Made by a program: the position numbers and the translations under genes. A stretch of DNA of 64,000 bases from NCBI GenBank assembly GCA_014218235.1, contig CM024766.1, positions 19,999,346-20,063,345 of the forward strand. The letters are read 5' to 3'. Source of the DNA: Colocasia esculenta. Taxonomy: Eukaryota; Streptophyta; Magnoliopsida; Alismatales; Araceae. This document shows, one piece after another, positions 1-12,905 of the stretch. Within the stretch, counting starts at the first letter, position 1; the number at the start of each line of letters is the position of its first letter. The notes beneath the pieces are model-generated. The model ran no database searches. It was not told the DNA's origin and saw nothing but the letters and a program-made list of their open reading frames with translations.

Positions 1-2157
1 ATGCACGGTATAATCTATTCTTAATTTTAGAACAACCCTGTGTCAAAACAAGGAAAGCCTAGTCTGCAATCCAAAGCACTGTCCTTTCTCTGGAAGACGC
101 AGGCCAAGGACCTGAGAATGCGACGGCTCGATAGGCCGCATTCTCGGGCAGATCGCGACAAGAATTGTGTCGCGATCTGATCACGACTGGACCACCGTCG
201 CGACCTGACCTCCGGGTCTGACAGCCATGTGACCTTCTTCATATGAACCCGTCGCGAACTGCCTGCCTGATCAGACAAGCCTGTCACGATCATTACAAAG
301 CACTGTCGCGATCTGATCTGACCCCATTGCGACCCTTACAAGGGCCTGTCGCGACCTCAGGATTTTTCATGAAACCCCACTTATTTTCTTGCAAATCTAA
401 CCGTTGTACCTGAGGTCTGTTTAAATATATATAATTTTTACCATGTAATTCACAAGTCTTAGGTGTAATCATTGCATGATGGTTATTTAATGGCTTAAAA
501 GTGGTTAACCCATTGAAAAGTTTTAATTACATGAAGGTTATTCTAATTGCTCTTTAAATGTTATGATCCATTCATGCAACTTGTGATTCAATCTTTCCAT
601 TATTCTACCATGTTTTAAATGATAATTATTATCTTAAAATCTTGTAAATCCATGTGTAGTTAAATGCATTGTTCATGGCATGCCATCATGTTAAGTGTTT
701 TCCGCGAGTTTGAGACCGATGGATTGTGAATTGACACGCGTACATCACTACACAATTGCACATCTAGGCAGCCCTTTCTTGGGAATTTAGAAGCTCTCTA
801 CAAGTCATTCCGAATCGGTAGACTAGTGACCTTTTCTCCAAGGCCTCTGTAAATCTCCTCTGACCATGGATTCCCACATAGCCGACGAGTTGGTTGTACC
901 ATTGAAGTTCCCTGAAGATAGAGTGCACTTCCTTTCTCTTCTTGTTCCCGTGAGTGTGATTTACAAGCTATACTAAAGCCATTAATGTAAAGATTGAACT
1001 AAAGTATAAATTGTACCGTTATGCTACCGAATTTATCTCTTGACCATTGTTATCATGAAATCATGTTCAATTTACTTATTACTTAATCTCATCATCATCA
1101 TGAACATGACATTACACATGCTTACATCTTGAAACTCTCATTGGCCATTATTAATGACTGTGGGTATCTACATTTGAAATTTTACATGAGATGCTGACCG
1201 AGCACGGCGAGTGTCCAAGGGCTCCAGTCTAGCCCCAATGACGGAGAGTCATAAATATATTGTTAACCATGGGGTATAATGATTGCTGGCATTGCATCTG
1301 CGCTGGGAGTCTTGCTTGCTTGTTGAATGATAGATACAATAACCACATACACGTGTCCTGGGGTACATTCTTGATGGAACTTTTCTTGGTGTACATTAGT
1401 GTCTACGTGCCTGATTAGTGTTACATTATCGTGCTCGTACATTCTTTCTTGCTTGCTTGCGTGATATGGCCATCCTGCATTTATTGCAATTAGTGATATA
1501 TTACGTTCTTGAAAGCTATTGACATCAAGTGAAATCCTGCGTGCTTGGACAAAGTGATCTATTGCTAGTTCTATCTCGTTATATCCTTCTAGATCTCGTT
1601 CTATCATGATCACACTATCTAGCTTCTTTCATGTATCATGTTTTAATGAGTTTTATTCGTACATGCATATCATGACATTCATCATGCTTACCTAGTTCTA
1701 AATTGCTAATCACTTATATCATTGCCCGCACATTGAGATATAAATCCTACTGGGTAAGTTTGCTCATCCCCTACTTTTACCCAATCTAGGTGACTATGAA
1801 GTTGAAGAGGAGGATCAAGTCGAGGATGGGAATGCGTCCGAGTGATGAGCGTTCCAACTATGAGTCTAGTAATAGTAGTTTGCTTGAGTGTTAGATTCAT
1901 GTAGTAGGAAGTGAGGAATAAAAGTGTAATTTTCCTTTATTTGAGTTTTAGTTCTGTAATAGTTTCCATACAATAAGTTGAGATTTGAATACAATTTATA
2001 TTGAGTTCAATATTTGGGCCCTATGATGATGTATGTTGTTATACATTTAGCGCGTGCTAGCTAGAGGCTTATTTGCCGACTGTTCACGTCTCGGGATATC
2101 GTCTCGAATTATATTCCGCATCATTAATATCCGCTACGTAATGCTCAGGACGTGATA
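1..2157 (+). repeat. Tekay element 1, 5' LTR (left end outside window)
   Basis: This stretch aligns base for base, with scattered substitutions, to the part of the LTR that begins near 8185, so it is the 5' LTR of the gypsy element whose internal region follows. About 1.6 kb of its left end lies before the window. It ends at GTGATA (2152-2157), a decayed form of the usual LTR end GTGACA, six bases before the primer-binding site. It holds a cluster of TCGCGA palindromes at 153-354, followed by an AT-rich TATA-like stretch near 421-435. Short reading frames in it are antisense noise; I see no gene. Confidence 0.92.
153..354. promoter_or_regulatory. TCGCGA palindrome cluster A (element 1, 5' LTR)
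   Basis: Six exact TCGCGA hexamers start at 153, 170, 198, 252, 306 and 349, with decayed versions such as TCACGA (near 274) and TTGCGA between them. Spacing is irregular, about 17-54 bases. The surroundings are GC- and CpG-rich in an otherwise AT-rich LTR. The cluster sits upstream of an AT-rich TATA-like stretch. A role as an array of protein-binding sites is inference. Confidence 0.6.
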
Positions 2158-2163
2158 GTTCAG

Positions 2164-2175
2164 TAGTATCAGAGC
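2164..2175 (+). other. Primer-binding site, initiator tRNA-Met type, element 1
   Basis: The sequence matches the standard plant PBS TGGTATCAGAGC with one change (second base A). It lies six bases after the 5' LTR end, as in the related elements at 22001 and 36707 (- strand). It marks the start of minus-strand DNA synthesis. Confidence 0.9.
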
Positions 2176-2396
2176 CTAGGAATACCAAATAGGATATATG
2201 TCTCAGGAATAGGAGATACCTATGGAACCTAGGTCAAGGAAATTAAATACAGTACCTGGTGAGAATGGGTAGAGGCTGGGAATATGATAGAATAAACAAA
2301 ACACTCCTACCCATTGACTCTTATAATGTATCTAGAGACATTAATTGGTTTCCATTCTTTTCTCAGGAACCCTCATAACTCTCTCACTCAACCGCA

Positions 2397-4535
2397 ATGG
2401 CTCGCAACCAATGGCAAGCTATGCAATAAACAAAAGCTGGATTGACTCAAGCCCTGCAAAATGTGGTTCAGGCGGAAAATCAGGCTGCTACAGTTAGAAA
2501 CGGAGCCGGTGATGTGCACCGCAATTTTAGGAGTTTAAACCCTCCTCGTTTCTCTGGATCCCCTGATCCGGACGAAGCAGAGAACTGACAAGAGGAGATA
2601 GAAAGGATCTTCCAAGTCATGCAATGCACTAACAGGGAGAAGGTGGTACTGGCCACTTTTCAATTCACTAAGGATGCCCGAGCATGGTGGAAGACCATAT
2701 CGGCCCACCTGCCTAATGTTGGGGAACTGGAGTGGGCCGGATTCCTAGAGATATTCCGGGGAAAGTATTTCTCTGAGAGAGTCAAGGAGAAGAAGGCAAC
2801 GGAGTTTGCCGCACTAAAACAGAAAGGAATGTCTGTGTCTGAGTATGAGGCTCATTTCGCGCGTCTTGCTGTGTATGCCCCACACTTGGTGGGAACTGAA
2901 AGACTTAAGGCAAATCAGTTCATGGATGGGTTCAGGCCCATGCTCATTGAAAGGCTCGGACCACACAACATTCAAACTTACACTGAGATGGTCCAAAGAG
3001 CTCAGCTGGTAGAAGACACCATGGCCAAAGTAGAGGGCATGAGGGGCAAGGACAACTCCAAGCCGGTCTTCGTCAAGAAGGGAGCACCTAATATTGCTCC
3101 AACTTGTCGTAACAACAACGTCAACAACAACAACATGAGGCCGAATGTCGGAAGAGATGTTACTGGAGAAAAGAGAGTCAAAGTGGAAGGTAGGCAGTTG
3201 GTTGAAAACTGTAAATTCTGTGATAAACCAGGGCACCGAGCTGAAGACTGCTGGAAGAAGCTCGGGGCATGCTTGAGATGTGGTGGTCGTGACCACCGTA
3301 TTCCTGACTGTCCAATGATGAAGGACCAACCAGGCAAAGCCCCGAATGTACCACGACGTCAAGGATGCCTTAATGTTGTCCTAGAAGCTGACCTACCCGA
3401 GGAAGGTGGTATGGTGGAAGGTACCATTTTCATACACTTGCAACCTGCATTTGTGCTTATTGATACTAGAACTGCATATTCATTTATTTCCACCACATTT
3501 GCTGCAACTCTACCTGTCAAACCTGTACCCTTGAAATCCAATATCACTATAGCCTCTCCACTAGGCTCAGAATCTGAACTAACTCACTACTTGCCAAAAT
3601 GTGAAACTATAATTGGAGGACACAATCTCGATGCCGACCTTATCTGTTTAGACATGAAGGGTTATGATGCCATTTTGGGTGTCGATTGGCTAATTGAATA
3701 TGATGCCGATGTAAACTGTCGCCATAGGAGGGTCACTTTTAAAAGACCAAACCTTCCAACTCTATCACTACTGGGCAACCGTTATCACAAACACCCTATC
3801 TTGATATCCTCCATATTGGCTTCTAAGCTGATCAACCAGGGTTGTGATGCTTTCCTAGTTTCCGTCTTGGCAACTGAAAAGATGAAACCAACCCTAGAAG
3901 ACATTCCAATAGCCAGGGACTATCCTGATGTATTTCCAGAGGAATTACCTGGTATACCACCTGAGCGGGAGGTAAACTTCACCATTGAGTTACTCCCTGG
4001 GGCAGCCCCTGTTTCAAAGGCTCCGTATCGCATGTCCCCTGTTGAATTGCAGGAGTTGAAAAGACAGATCCAAGAATTGCTAGATCAGGGTTTTATCAGT
4101 CCTAGCACATCCCTATGGGGAGCACTAGTTCTATTTGTCAGAAAGAAGGAGGGGACAATGAGGCTATGCATTGATTACCGTCAGTTAAACCAGTTGACAA
4201 TAAAGAATAATTATCCACTGCCCCGCATTGACGAGCTGTTTGACCAGATCTCTGGTGCACAATATTTCTCCAAGATAGATCTAAGATCAGGCTACCATCA
4301 ACTAAGAATAAAGGAGGACGATATTCACAAGTCTGCATTCCGGAGTAGATATGGTCACTATGAGTTCGTGGTCATTCCGTTTGGTTTAACAAATGCTCCA
4401 GCGGCTTTCATGCAACTTATGAACAATATTTATAGGCCATACTTGGACAAGTTTATAGTGGTGTTCATTGATGACATCCTTATTTACTCCAAATCCAAAG
4501 AAGAACATGAGGAACACTTGAAGGCTGCTCTGTAA
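2397..4535 (+). pseudogene. Tekay element 1 gag-protease-RT, disrupted
   Basis: This is the first part of a Ty3/gypsy chromovirus polyprotein. The start at 2397 (MARNQW...) matches the starts of the two related elements. The frame is interrupted by TAA at 2427 and TGA at 2586, then open from 2619 to a TAA at 4533. In order it shows the gag core (KDARAWWK), two CCHC zinc knuckles (CKFCDKPGHRAEDC and CLRCGGRDHRIPDC), an aspartic protease in which the catalytic D-T-G reads D-T-R (3462-3470), and the reverse transcriptase N-terminal half through the FIDDILIYS catalytic motif. All three stops look like C-to-T or G-to-A changes of CAA or TGG codons. Gag would package RNA, PR cleave the polyprotein and RT copy the RNA; this copy cannot do so. 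Confidence 0.93.
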
Positions 4536-5502
4536 GTGCTCACAGATAATCAACTCTATGCTAAACTAAGTAAGTGTGAATTCTGGATGGAGGAAGTGTC
4601 TTTCCTTGGTCACATCATATCCAAGGAGGGAATCTCTGTGGATCCATCTAAGGTGGAGGCGGTAAAGAACTGGGAAAGGCCGACAACTGTGTCGGAGATT
4701 AGGAGCTTTTTGGGTTTAGCCGGTTATTATCATCGCTTCATTAAAGATTTCTCAAAGATAGTTGTACCATTGACCAGGCTTTACAGAAGGAGAATCCATT
4801 TGCATGGACTGATGAATGTGAAGAAAGTTTCAAGGCATTGAAAGGGCACCTTACCTCGTCACCCGTACTGACGCTGCCAGTTGCTGGGGGTAGTGTTTAA
4901 TTATTCACCGATGCATACGGGATCGGCCTTGGCTGTGTACTGATGCAAAATGTGAAAGTTATATGCTATGCGTCAAGACAATTGAAGAAGCACGAGGACA
5001 ATTATCCTATACATGATCTGGAGCTAGCTGCTATAGTCTTCACCTTGAAGATATGTCGTCATTATCTATATGGTGAGAAATTCATTGTGTTTTCTGACCA
5101 TAAAAGCTTGAAGTATTTGTTTTCTCAGCAGGACTTGAATATGAGACAGCGGAGGTGGTTGGCGTATCTCAAAAACTTCGACTTGACGATTCAATATCAT
5201 CCAGGAAAAGCAAATGTTGTGGCAGATGCTCTAAGTAGAAAGCCAATGATCACATTGTCAAGTTTAATGGTGGACAAATGGAAGTTCTTAGAAGACTTCG
5301 CCAAGTTAAATATTGATGCTGACATCAAAGAGAAAGGATGCCTTGTTGCTAGTGTTAGAGCACAACCTACACTATTGGAGGGCATCACAACACTCCAAGA
5401 CAATGACCCTGTACTTGTGGAGATTAAGGCTAATCAATACCAGAGGCCGGATTTCTCATTAACTGAAGATGGAAGACTGTTGTTCCGGGATCGAGTCTGT
5501 AT
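4536..5502 (+). pseudogene. Tekay element 1 RT thumb, RNase H and linker, disrupted
   Basis: Directly after the TAA at 4533 the same polyprotein goes on with the RT connection region (LYAKLSKCEFW, RSFLGLAGYY). A frameshift near 4790 and a further stop near 4898 break it. From about 4943 the RNase H domain is readable (YASRQLKKHEDNYPIHDLEL, FSDHKSLKYLFSQQDLNMRQ), ending in the DALSRKP motif typical of gypsy RNase H. The linker before integrase follows. Compared with element 5 on the other strand, the H2C2 zinc-binding region and the start of the integrase core are missing at the junction near 5502, a deletion of roughly 100 codons. Confidence 0.9.
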
Positions 5503-6547
5503 ACCACCCAGATCTAGAGGTGGATTCGATGGTATCTGGGTTATTGTCGATCGCTTAACTAAGTCGGCTCACTTCTTTCCAGTAAAGAATAAGTGGTCAG
5601 TACATGTTCTGGCTGCATTGTATGAGAAGGAAATAGTTAGATTACATGGAGTATCAGTGTCTATCGTGTCTGATAGAGACCCTAGGTTTACATCCCACTT
5701 TTGGAAAGGACTGCACTACTCCTTGGGATCTAACCAAAACTTTAGCACGACTTTCCATCCACAAATAGATGGTCAGACGGGGAGAACCAACCAGGTGATT
5801 GAAGATATTCTTAGAGCATGTGTCCTAGATTTTGGAGGTAGCTGGCACGAACACTTACCTCTCGTGGAGTTCACCTACAATAATAGCTATCAAGCTAGCA
5901 TTCAAATGGCACCATTTGAAGCACTATATGGCAGGAGTTTTCGATCTCCAATATGCTGGTATGAAGTTGGCGAAAAACAAATGCTAGGACCAGAGATGAT
6001 AAGGGAAACCACAGAGAAGGTAAAGCTTATTAAAGAAAGAATGGCAGTGGCGCAGCAAAGACTAAAGACATATGCAGATAATAGAAGAAGAGACCTGGAG
6101 TTTCAGGTTGGGGAACATGTATTCTTAAAAGTGTCTCCAGGCCGTGGGATCAGGCGTTTTGGAATTAAAGGCAAGTTGTTACCAATGTTTGTCGGGCATT
6201 TTGAAATCCTTGAAAGAATTGGCGAGGTGGCATATCGTCTCGGTTATCACCCCAAATGGATGGAATACACAATAGTTCCACATATCCATGTTGAAAAAGT
6301 ATGTACGGGATCCGTGGCATGTCATAGAATATGAGCTACTAGAATTCAAAAAAGACGGAACATATCAAGAGAAGCCAATTAAGATCGTGGACCGGGAACT
6401 GCGCCAATTAAGGAACAAGATCATCCCACTGGTAAGGGTTAGATGGAATCAACATATGGATGAAGATGACACGTGGGAAACCGAGGAAGCAATGTGCAAA
6501 AGATACCCGGAGCTATTCACATGTAAGTACACCTCACTGGTACAATA
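5503..6547 (+). pseudogene. Tekay element 1 integrase core and chromodomain, disrupted
   Basis: The frame resumes inside the integrase core at RGGFDGIWVIVDRLTKSAHF and contains the second catalytic aspartate region (SDRDPRFTSHFW) and the glutamate region (TGRTNQVIEDILRA). The first catalytic aspartate is lost with the deletion just upstream. A one-base shift near 6250 moves the end of the protein to another frame, which reads through a chromodomain-like C-terminus (VRVRWNQHMDEDDTWETEEAM) and stops at 6546. In chromoviruses this tail directs integration to particular chromatin. The chromodomain and the LTR length place the element with Tekay/Del. Confidence 0.9.
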
Positions 6548-6582
6548 ACTTTCTATACATGAATTTGGAGATCAAATTCTCT

Positions 6583-6596
6583 TAAGTGGGGGAGGG
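6583..6596 (+). other. Polypurine tract, element 1
   Basis: A purine-rich run (AAGTGGGGGAGGG) lies immediately before the 3' LTR start TGTAG at 6597. It is the expected primer for plus-strand synthesis. The same arrangement occurs at 18615-18625 and, reversed, at 32025-32040. Confidence 0.88.
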
Positions 6597-9500
6597 TGTA
6601 GAACCCCACAAACTTTTACTATATAAAAATTTGAATAAATGGAAATATATAATTTCCATAATATCAAAGTATTTATAACATACGAATCATTATCGTATAT
6701 GCTATGACACATCAAAAAAATCTGTAAAAATTATAAATCAACCCACACATTATTCCTAAATGTTCCACAAAGAAATTTGTGCCAATAAAAATCAGATTAG
6801 CCAAGTTTAAAGTGTTTTGCTACTTATTATCGTAATTCATAAATAAGTCGAAAAATCATTATCACAAGTACTTGAATGAGTCAAAAAATTAAATAAAAAT
6901 CATATACGGACTTAAAATATATCCTCTAATGACCCATCAAGAAATTTGGGTCAATAAAAATCAATTGAACTAGGTTAAGAGTTATTGTGACCGATTATCC
7001 AAATTAGGAAACAAGTTGGAAAATCGTTAACATGAAAATACGACGCAAACAAAAATTTAATAAAAGTGTGGAGAGACTACAAATTATATATTAATGACCA
7101 ATATATTAATGGGGCCAATGGACACATATGACCCAAAAATCAAATGAAGCTAGAAAATACATGGAAATTCGTAGCTTAAATTGCTGAAATTAAAAAAGAG
7201 GCAATTAGAGTTGAATTGGGAAGAGATCTTGCACTCTTGGCAAACAAATTCGTGCCTACCACCCATGGAGGTTACTTGATGGCCCATACTCTCTAATGGG
7301 GGATCTTCAAATTTGGAAAGACACAAGCCAATCCCGCCAACCTTCTTTCTAGTTACAATAGGACACCTAAATATCTGATTGTTTAAGTAGTCTTCACCCA
7401 ACCCTAGGGACTAGTTTACAACTTGCTGGGGTCGGGTGGAGGAGCTCTTGGGCCTGGGGAGCTGTGGATCGACCACAAGAATGACATCTTCTTCCCCCCT
7501 TCGTCTGCTGCGACCTACACAAACTGTCCACTTGAAGCCGATCAAAGGTAGGCCAAACCTAAACCAAACCTTGCAAGGATTATACCCATGGAAAGAGGGT
7601 CAATTGTACATCCTAACCCAAGTGGAAAGCCTAAATTCCATGCAGTATACACGGAGTATTAAGCGTTTTCTTCCAAGTGGTCTGAACACGGGTTTTCTGG
7701 CAAAACGGGACTTCTTCAACCCAGAAGGTAGATTTTCTCGGGCCAAACCTTAACATATCATATACCAATGTGTAGAGAATCAAGTTTACTTTCATTTCCC
7801 ACTGGTTTCATCGAATTCCAATTAGTAGATTTTGAGTTATAAGCGTTTTCCCCAAGTCGCGCATTGTTAAGGCATTTTCCATTCTTTATATGTTGCATGC
7901 GATTTGAGACCGAATTAGAGAAAATCGACAACATGAAAGTATTTCTACTAGTTGTCCTCTTCATGTCTTGTGTTGAATGTTTTTGCTAAATGTCATTAGT
8001 TAGAGAGTTATATGTGTGATAAGAGGGTCTCTGCATGACACTACGTTTTCGGGTTGCACTTGGTTTTACGTTTTTGTTGGACTTGATTAAAGCCTATTGA
8101 AACGATCATTGTTTTCTAATGCCGATGAACTGGAAGCACCCTTTCATGTCTAGGTTGGTTTAAAACTACTTTTGTTATTTTTCATGAACTGTACAATTTG
8201 TTCTTAATTTTAGAACAACCTTGTGTCAAAACAGGGAAAGTCTGGTCCGCAATCCAAAGCACTGTCCTTTCACTGACAGACGCAGGCCAAGGACATGAGA
8301 ACATGACGGCTCTATAGGCTGCATTCTTAGGCAGATCGCGACAAGAATTCCATCGCGATCTGATCACGATTGGACCGCCGTCGCGACCTGACCTCCGGGT
8401 CTGACAGCCATGTCGCCTTCTTCATATGAACCCGTCGCGAACTACCTGCCTGATCAGACAAGCCTGTTGCGATCCTTAAAAGGCACTGTCGTGATCTGAT
8501 CTGACCCCGTCGCGACCCTTACAAGGGTCTGTCGCGACCCCAGGATTTTTCATGAAACCCCGCTTATTTTCTTGCAAATCTAACCGTTGTACCTGAGGTC
8601 TGTTTAAATATATATAATTTTAGCATGTAATTCACATGTCTTAGGTCTGATCATTGGATGATGGTTATTTAATGGATTAAAAGTGGTTAACCCATTTAAG
8701 AGTTTTAATTACATGAAGGTTATTCTAATTGCTCTTTAAATGTTATGATCCATTCATGCAACTTGTGATTTAATCTTTCCATTATTCTACTATGTTTTAA
8801 ATGATAATTATTATCTTAAAATCTTGCAAATCCATGTGTAGTTAAATGCATTGTTCATGGCAAGCCATCATGTGAAGTGTTTTCCACGAGTTTGAGACCG
8901 ATGGATTGTGAATTGACACGCGTACATCACTACACACGTGCACGTCTAGGCAGCCTATTCTTGGGAATTTGGAAGCTCTCTACCGGTCATTCCGAATTGG
9001 TAGACTAGTGACCATTTCTCCAAGTCCTCTGTAAATCTCCTCTGACCATGGATTCCCACATGGCCGACGAGTTGGTTGTACAATTGAAGTTCCATGGAGA
9101 TAGCGTGCACTTCCTTCTCTTCTTGTTCTCGTGAGTGTGATTTACAAGCTATACTAAAGCCATTAATGTAAAGATTGAACTAAAGTATAAATCGTACCGT
9201 TATGCTACCGAATTTATCCTCCCATGTTATCATGAATGAAATGTTCAATTTACTTATTACTTATTCTCATCATCATCATGAACATGACATTACACATGCT
9301 TACATCTTGAAACTCTCATTGGCCATTATTAATGACTGTGGGTATCTACATTTGAAAATTTACATGAGATGCTGACCGGGCACGGCGAGTGTCCAAGGGC
9401 TCCAGTCTAGCCCCAATGACGGAGAGTCATAAATATATTGTTAACCATAGGGTATAATGATTACTGGCGTTGCATCTGCGCTGGGAGTCTTGCTTGCTTG

Positions 9501-10327
9501 TTGAATGATAGATACAATAACCACATACACATGTCCTGGTGTACATTCTTGATGGATCTTTTCTTGGTGTACATTAGTGTCTACGTGCCTGATTATTGTT
9601 ACATTATCGTGCTCGTACATTCTTGCTTGCTTGATATGACCATCCTGCATTTATTGCAATTAGTGATATCTTGTGTTCTTGAAAGCTATTGACATCAAGT
9701 GAAATCCTGCGTGGTTGGACAAAGTGATCTATTGCTAGTTCTATCTCGTTATATCCTTCTAGATCTCGTTCTATCATGATCTCTCTATCTAGCTTCTTTC
9801 ATGTATCATGTTTTAATGAGTTTTATTCGTACATGCATATCATGACATTCATCGTGCTTACCTATTTCTAAATTGCTAATCACTTATATCATTTCCCGCA
9901 CATTGAGATATAAATCCTACTGAGCTATTTTGCTCATCCCCTACTTTTACCCAATCTAGGTGACTATGAAGTCCAAGAGGAGGATCAAGTCGAGGATGGG
10001 AATGCGTCCGAGTGATGAGCGTTCCAACTATGAGTCTAGTAATAGTAGTTTGCTTGAGTGTTAGATTCATGTAGTAGGAAGTGAGGAATAAAAGTGTAAT
10101 TTTCCTTTATTTGAGTCTTAGTTCTGTAATAGTTTCCATACAATAAGTTGAGATTTGAATACAATTTATATTGAGTTCAATATTTGGGCCCTATCATGAT
10201 GTATGTTGTTATACATTTAGCGCGTGCTAGCTAGAGGCTTATTTGCTGATTGTTCACGTCTCGGGATATCGTCTCGAATTATATTCCTCATCATTAATAT
10301 CTGCTGCGTAACGCCCGGGACTTGACA
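6597..10327 (+). repeat. Tekay element 1, 3' LTR (3731 bp, complete)
   Basis: The LTR begins TGTAGAACCCC right after the polypurine tract and ends ACTTGACA at 10327. From about 8190 on it duplicates positions 1-2157 with scattered substitutions, by eye a few percent, so the element is not very recent. The first 1.6 kb contains AT-rich sequence; the centre holds a TCGCGA cluster at 8336-8537. The five bases after it (GCATG) would be the target duplication, but the left partner lies outside the window. No gene is seen inside. Confidence 0.93.
8336..8537. promoter_or_regulatory. TCGCGA palindrome cluster B (element 1, 3' LTR)
   Basis: This is the LTR partner of cluster A. Six exact TCGCGA start at 8336, 8353, 8381, 8435, 8510 and 8532, about 1.74-1.94 kb into the LTR. 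Between the two LTR copies individual sites differ: TTGCGA at 338-343 region versus TCGCGA at 8510, and TCGCGA at 306 versus TCGTGA near 8489. These changes look like CpG decay. Confidence 0.6.
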
Positions 10328-10889
10328 GCATGTGGGTGATTTAAGTGCATGTGAATACTATGACAACGTGATAATGTGAAAAGTGTATAAATTCTACCGT
10401 GTGTGACACTGATACCATAGAGGGTGTGGAATTGTATCGTAGTAAAATCCCTACGAGAAGGTTCAATGTGTGTGAAATCATATGGGCAATTAGGATGAAA
10501 TCCTAGAGGTGGACAAGTACCACTGGTTAGGGTGAAGAGTGCTTCTCCCGGTTCTGCGCAGTTAACCAAGGTCTATCACTGTGTTGCCTAGGTGATGGAT
10601 TTGTGAATGTGAATGTGTGTCCTTCTAATGGTGGTTTGGACTATGTCTCACGATAACTAAGTGTAAAAATGTGAATATGTGTAACTGAATTGTGAAATGT
10701 TCAATGTCTAAATGAGCATTTAAAAGTGTAAGGTGAATGTGTTAACATGTGAACAAGTGTAAACCATTGTGAATATGTTTAATTTATGTTAAAACAGCAA
10801 GTAAAATGTTTGTATAATTGTGTTAAATTCATGAGAATTCAAATAGAATCCATACTAGGTGTGATGCTTACTTTATGTGTAGTTCCATG
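10328..10889 (+). repeat. Older Tekay-like LTR, left remnant
   Basis: AT-rich sequence resembling the middle of a Tekay-type LTR, cut on the left by element 1 and on the right by the solo copia LTR at 10890. It has no coding sign. It appears to continue after 12905, judged from the matching 5-bp flanks of the copia insert and from the later R-U5-like part. Confidence 0.45.
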
Positions 10890-12905
10890 TGTTGGGTCGA
10901 AATGGCACTAAGAATGTCCTAGAGGGGGGTGAATATGACTTCATTGTTTTAAAATTTTAGTCTGAAATTGCACAACACTAAATAAACTTGTTAGAGCTTA
11001 GTGTGATGTGTGTGATTCAAGTGTAAACAAGGCGGAAACAATTACACTGAAATGCACAAGAATTTATCCTGGTTCGGCCCTTCCACATGGAAGTCCTACA
11101 TCTAGTCCTCAAGCCAACCACTTGAGATTTCAACTATCTGCCAATGAATTGGCCTTCTCTCACTCTTGAGAGGAATTACAAACCCACTTGCTCCCAAGCA
11201 AGTCTTCCCTAACCAGGGGTACAATAACTGCCTTTCACAAGGCCTTCCCTACACAGGAGGGGCAATGCAGAAACAGACTTCTGCAGAAATTACACAAGAG
11301 AAATAAAAAGACTTGTGTGTTTGTCTGAACACAAACACAGACTTCAGAAGGATTCAAATTTCAGAGATGAGATACAAATCCTATCTGAAATCTAAGGATG
11401 GACTAAAGAAAGTAAGCAATTACAATTTCCACCCAACATTACTAGGAGGGCTTCAGAGAAAGTCTTCTAAGGAAGAAAAGCTCTCAGACTTTAGCTTTCA
11501 GAAGAGCTTGAGAGAGATGCAAGAATTCGAATGAAGCTTGTATGGTCTCTTCTTGAGTTGCCTATTGTTGTGTCTCTTTCTTCTTTAAACTTGAGCTTTT
11601 TTTATACACTTCAGAATATGCCCGTTTAGAAAATAGCCGTTGGAGTTTGTGGCTGTTTGCAATTTGACCGTTTGAAGATAGCTCTAGTTTCCTTTGGATC
11701 TTGATGAGCTTATTTTTCAGAAGACCTTCAGTTTTTGCATCTTTCCAAAGTCTTCAGAGGAGGACTAGTCGTTCACAGCTAGAAGATAAGCTCTTGTCAT
11801 CATAGACTGTGAATGAGTCATGCTAAAAACATGCTCCAATAAATGTATGTTACAAAGACAAGACAAAAATAAGAGAGAACTCCATACCTTTGAGGTAGGT
11901 AAGTCAGGTAAGTACAGAAAATAGGTATGGAAACCTCGTATGCACAAGCTATCAAAAAGAAAAAGTAGATAGACAAATATGCTAAAAAGGTGAAGTATGG
12001 GTCTGTCAGTTGTAGGTGAGTCCTATCAGATGACATGTGCCTGAGAACACATAAATGCATACTGTCTAATGAATCCAGCAAAATCCGGAGCAAAGGCATT
12101 GAACAACTCAAGGATTATATCTTAAAATACATCAGAAGTGTCATGTGCAGGATTTAAGTGAAGAAATTAAGACTGATATGACTTGTTCTTAAAATAATAA
12201 AATAATAAGATAATGACAGTTTCAATAAGATATTGAAGGGTCATTAAACAGATGTATGAAAAGAGATAAATTTGCATTAGATGTTAAGACTAAAAGGATC
12301 AGAAGAGAGTTTTAGTGTAGAGTTAATCAGTGAAGTTGAAAGAATATGTAATTAGACTGGACAAATAAGAGTGATTCGACTTCAGTAGTCGAATACCTTA
12401 GAGATTGTTTACTGAAGTATTTTACTGTGGCAGTCGAAGAAGACAGACGGATATAGAAAGACATTCGACTGTAACAGTCATAGTCATCAGTCGAATCATG
12501 TAGAGGATTATATGAAGCATTCGACTGTACCAGTCGGAGACATAAGTCGAATCAAGTAGAAGATTATATGAAGCATTCGATTGTACCAGTCGGAGACATA
12601 AGTCGAATCAAGTATAAAGTTGTGACCTTAGAAAAATTGGAAGATTGTTTAACTTCGATTCTAAAGGAGTTGGCTTTGACATTCGAAGTTAGCAGTCGAA
12701 TTTAGTATGACAAAGAGAGAGTCTGTGGACTTAGAAATCTTTGGATGGAGGTATTATTCTGCAATATACCGATATGATTTTTGTGATATGTAATTAATAT
12801 ATTTGCTTTGTAGAAAGTTTATTTTAAAGAGTTTTGTCATAGCAAAAATAATAGATATATTAATTTAAGAAAATTCTTAAATTCCTTAGGGGTAGTTGCT
12901 CAACA
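10890..12905 (-). repeat. Solo copia (SIRE-like) LTR, 2016 bp
   Basis: The stretch starts TGTTGGGTCG and ends GCTCAACA, giving inverted ends. Flanks are CCATG (10885-10889) and CAATG (12906-12910), a 5-bp target duplication with one mismatch. Near its left end is the CTAGAGGGGGGTGAATA string, which also occurs near the left ends of the two SIRE LTRs at 23712 and 26386, so its sense strand is -. No internal region or second LTR is present, which fits LTR-LTR recombination. It contains TCGA-centred repeats at about 12370-12710. Confidence 0.6.
12501..12612. repeat. 56-bp tandem duplication with ATTCGA/TCGAAT motifs
   Basis: Two consecutive 56-bp units (12501-12556 and 12557-12612) differ at two or three positions. 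Each contains CATTCGA, CCAGTCGGAGACATAAG and AGTCGAATCAAG. A diverged third unit precedes them. Further ATTCGA or TCGAAT words occur at about 12376-12710 in the same LTR. Confidence 0.8.

Noticed and set aside
9438..9692. Small hydrophobic ORF in the Tekay LTR
   Set aside because: The homologous stretches in the other LTR copies are shifted or stopped, so it is not conserved as coding sequence.
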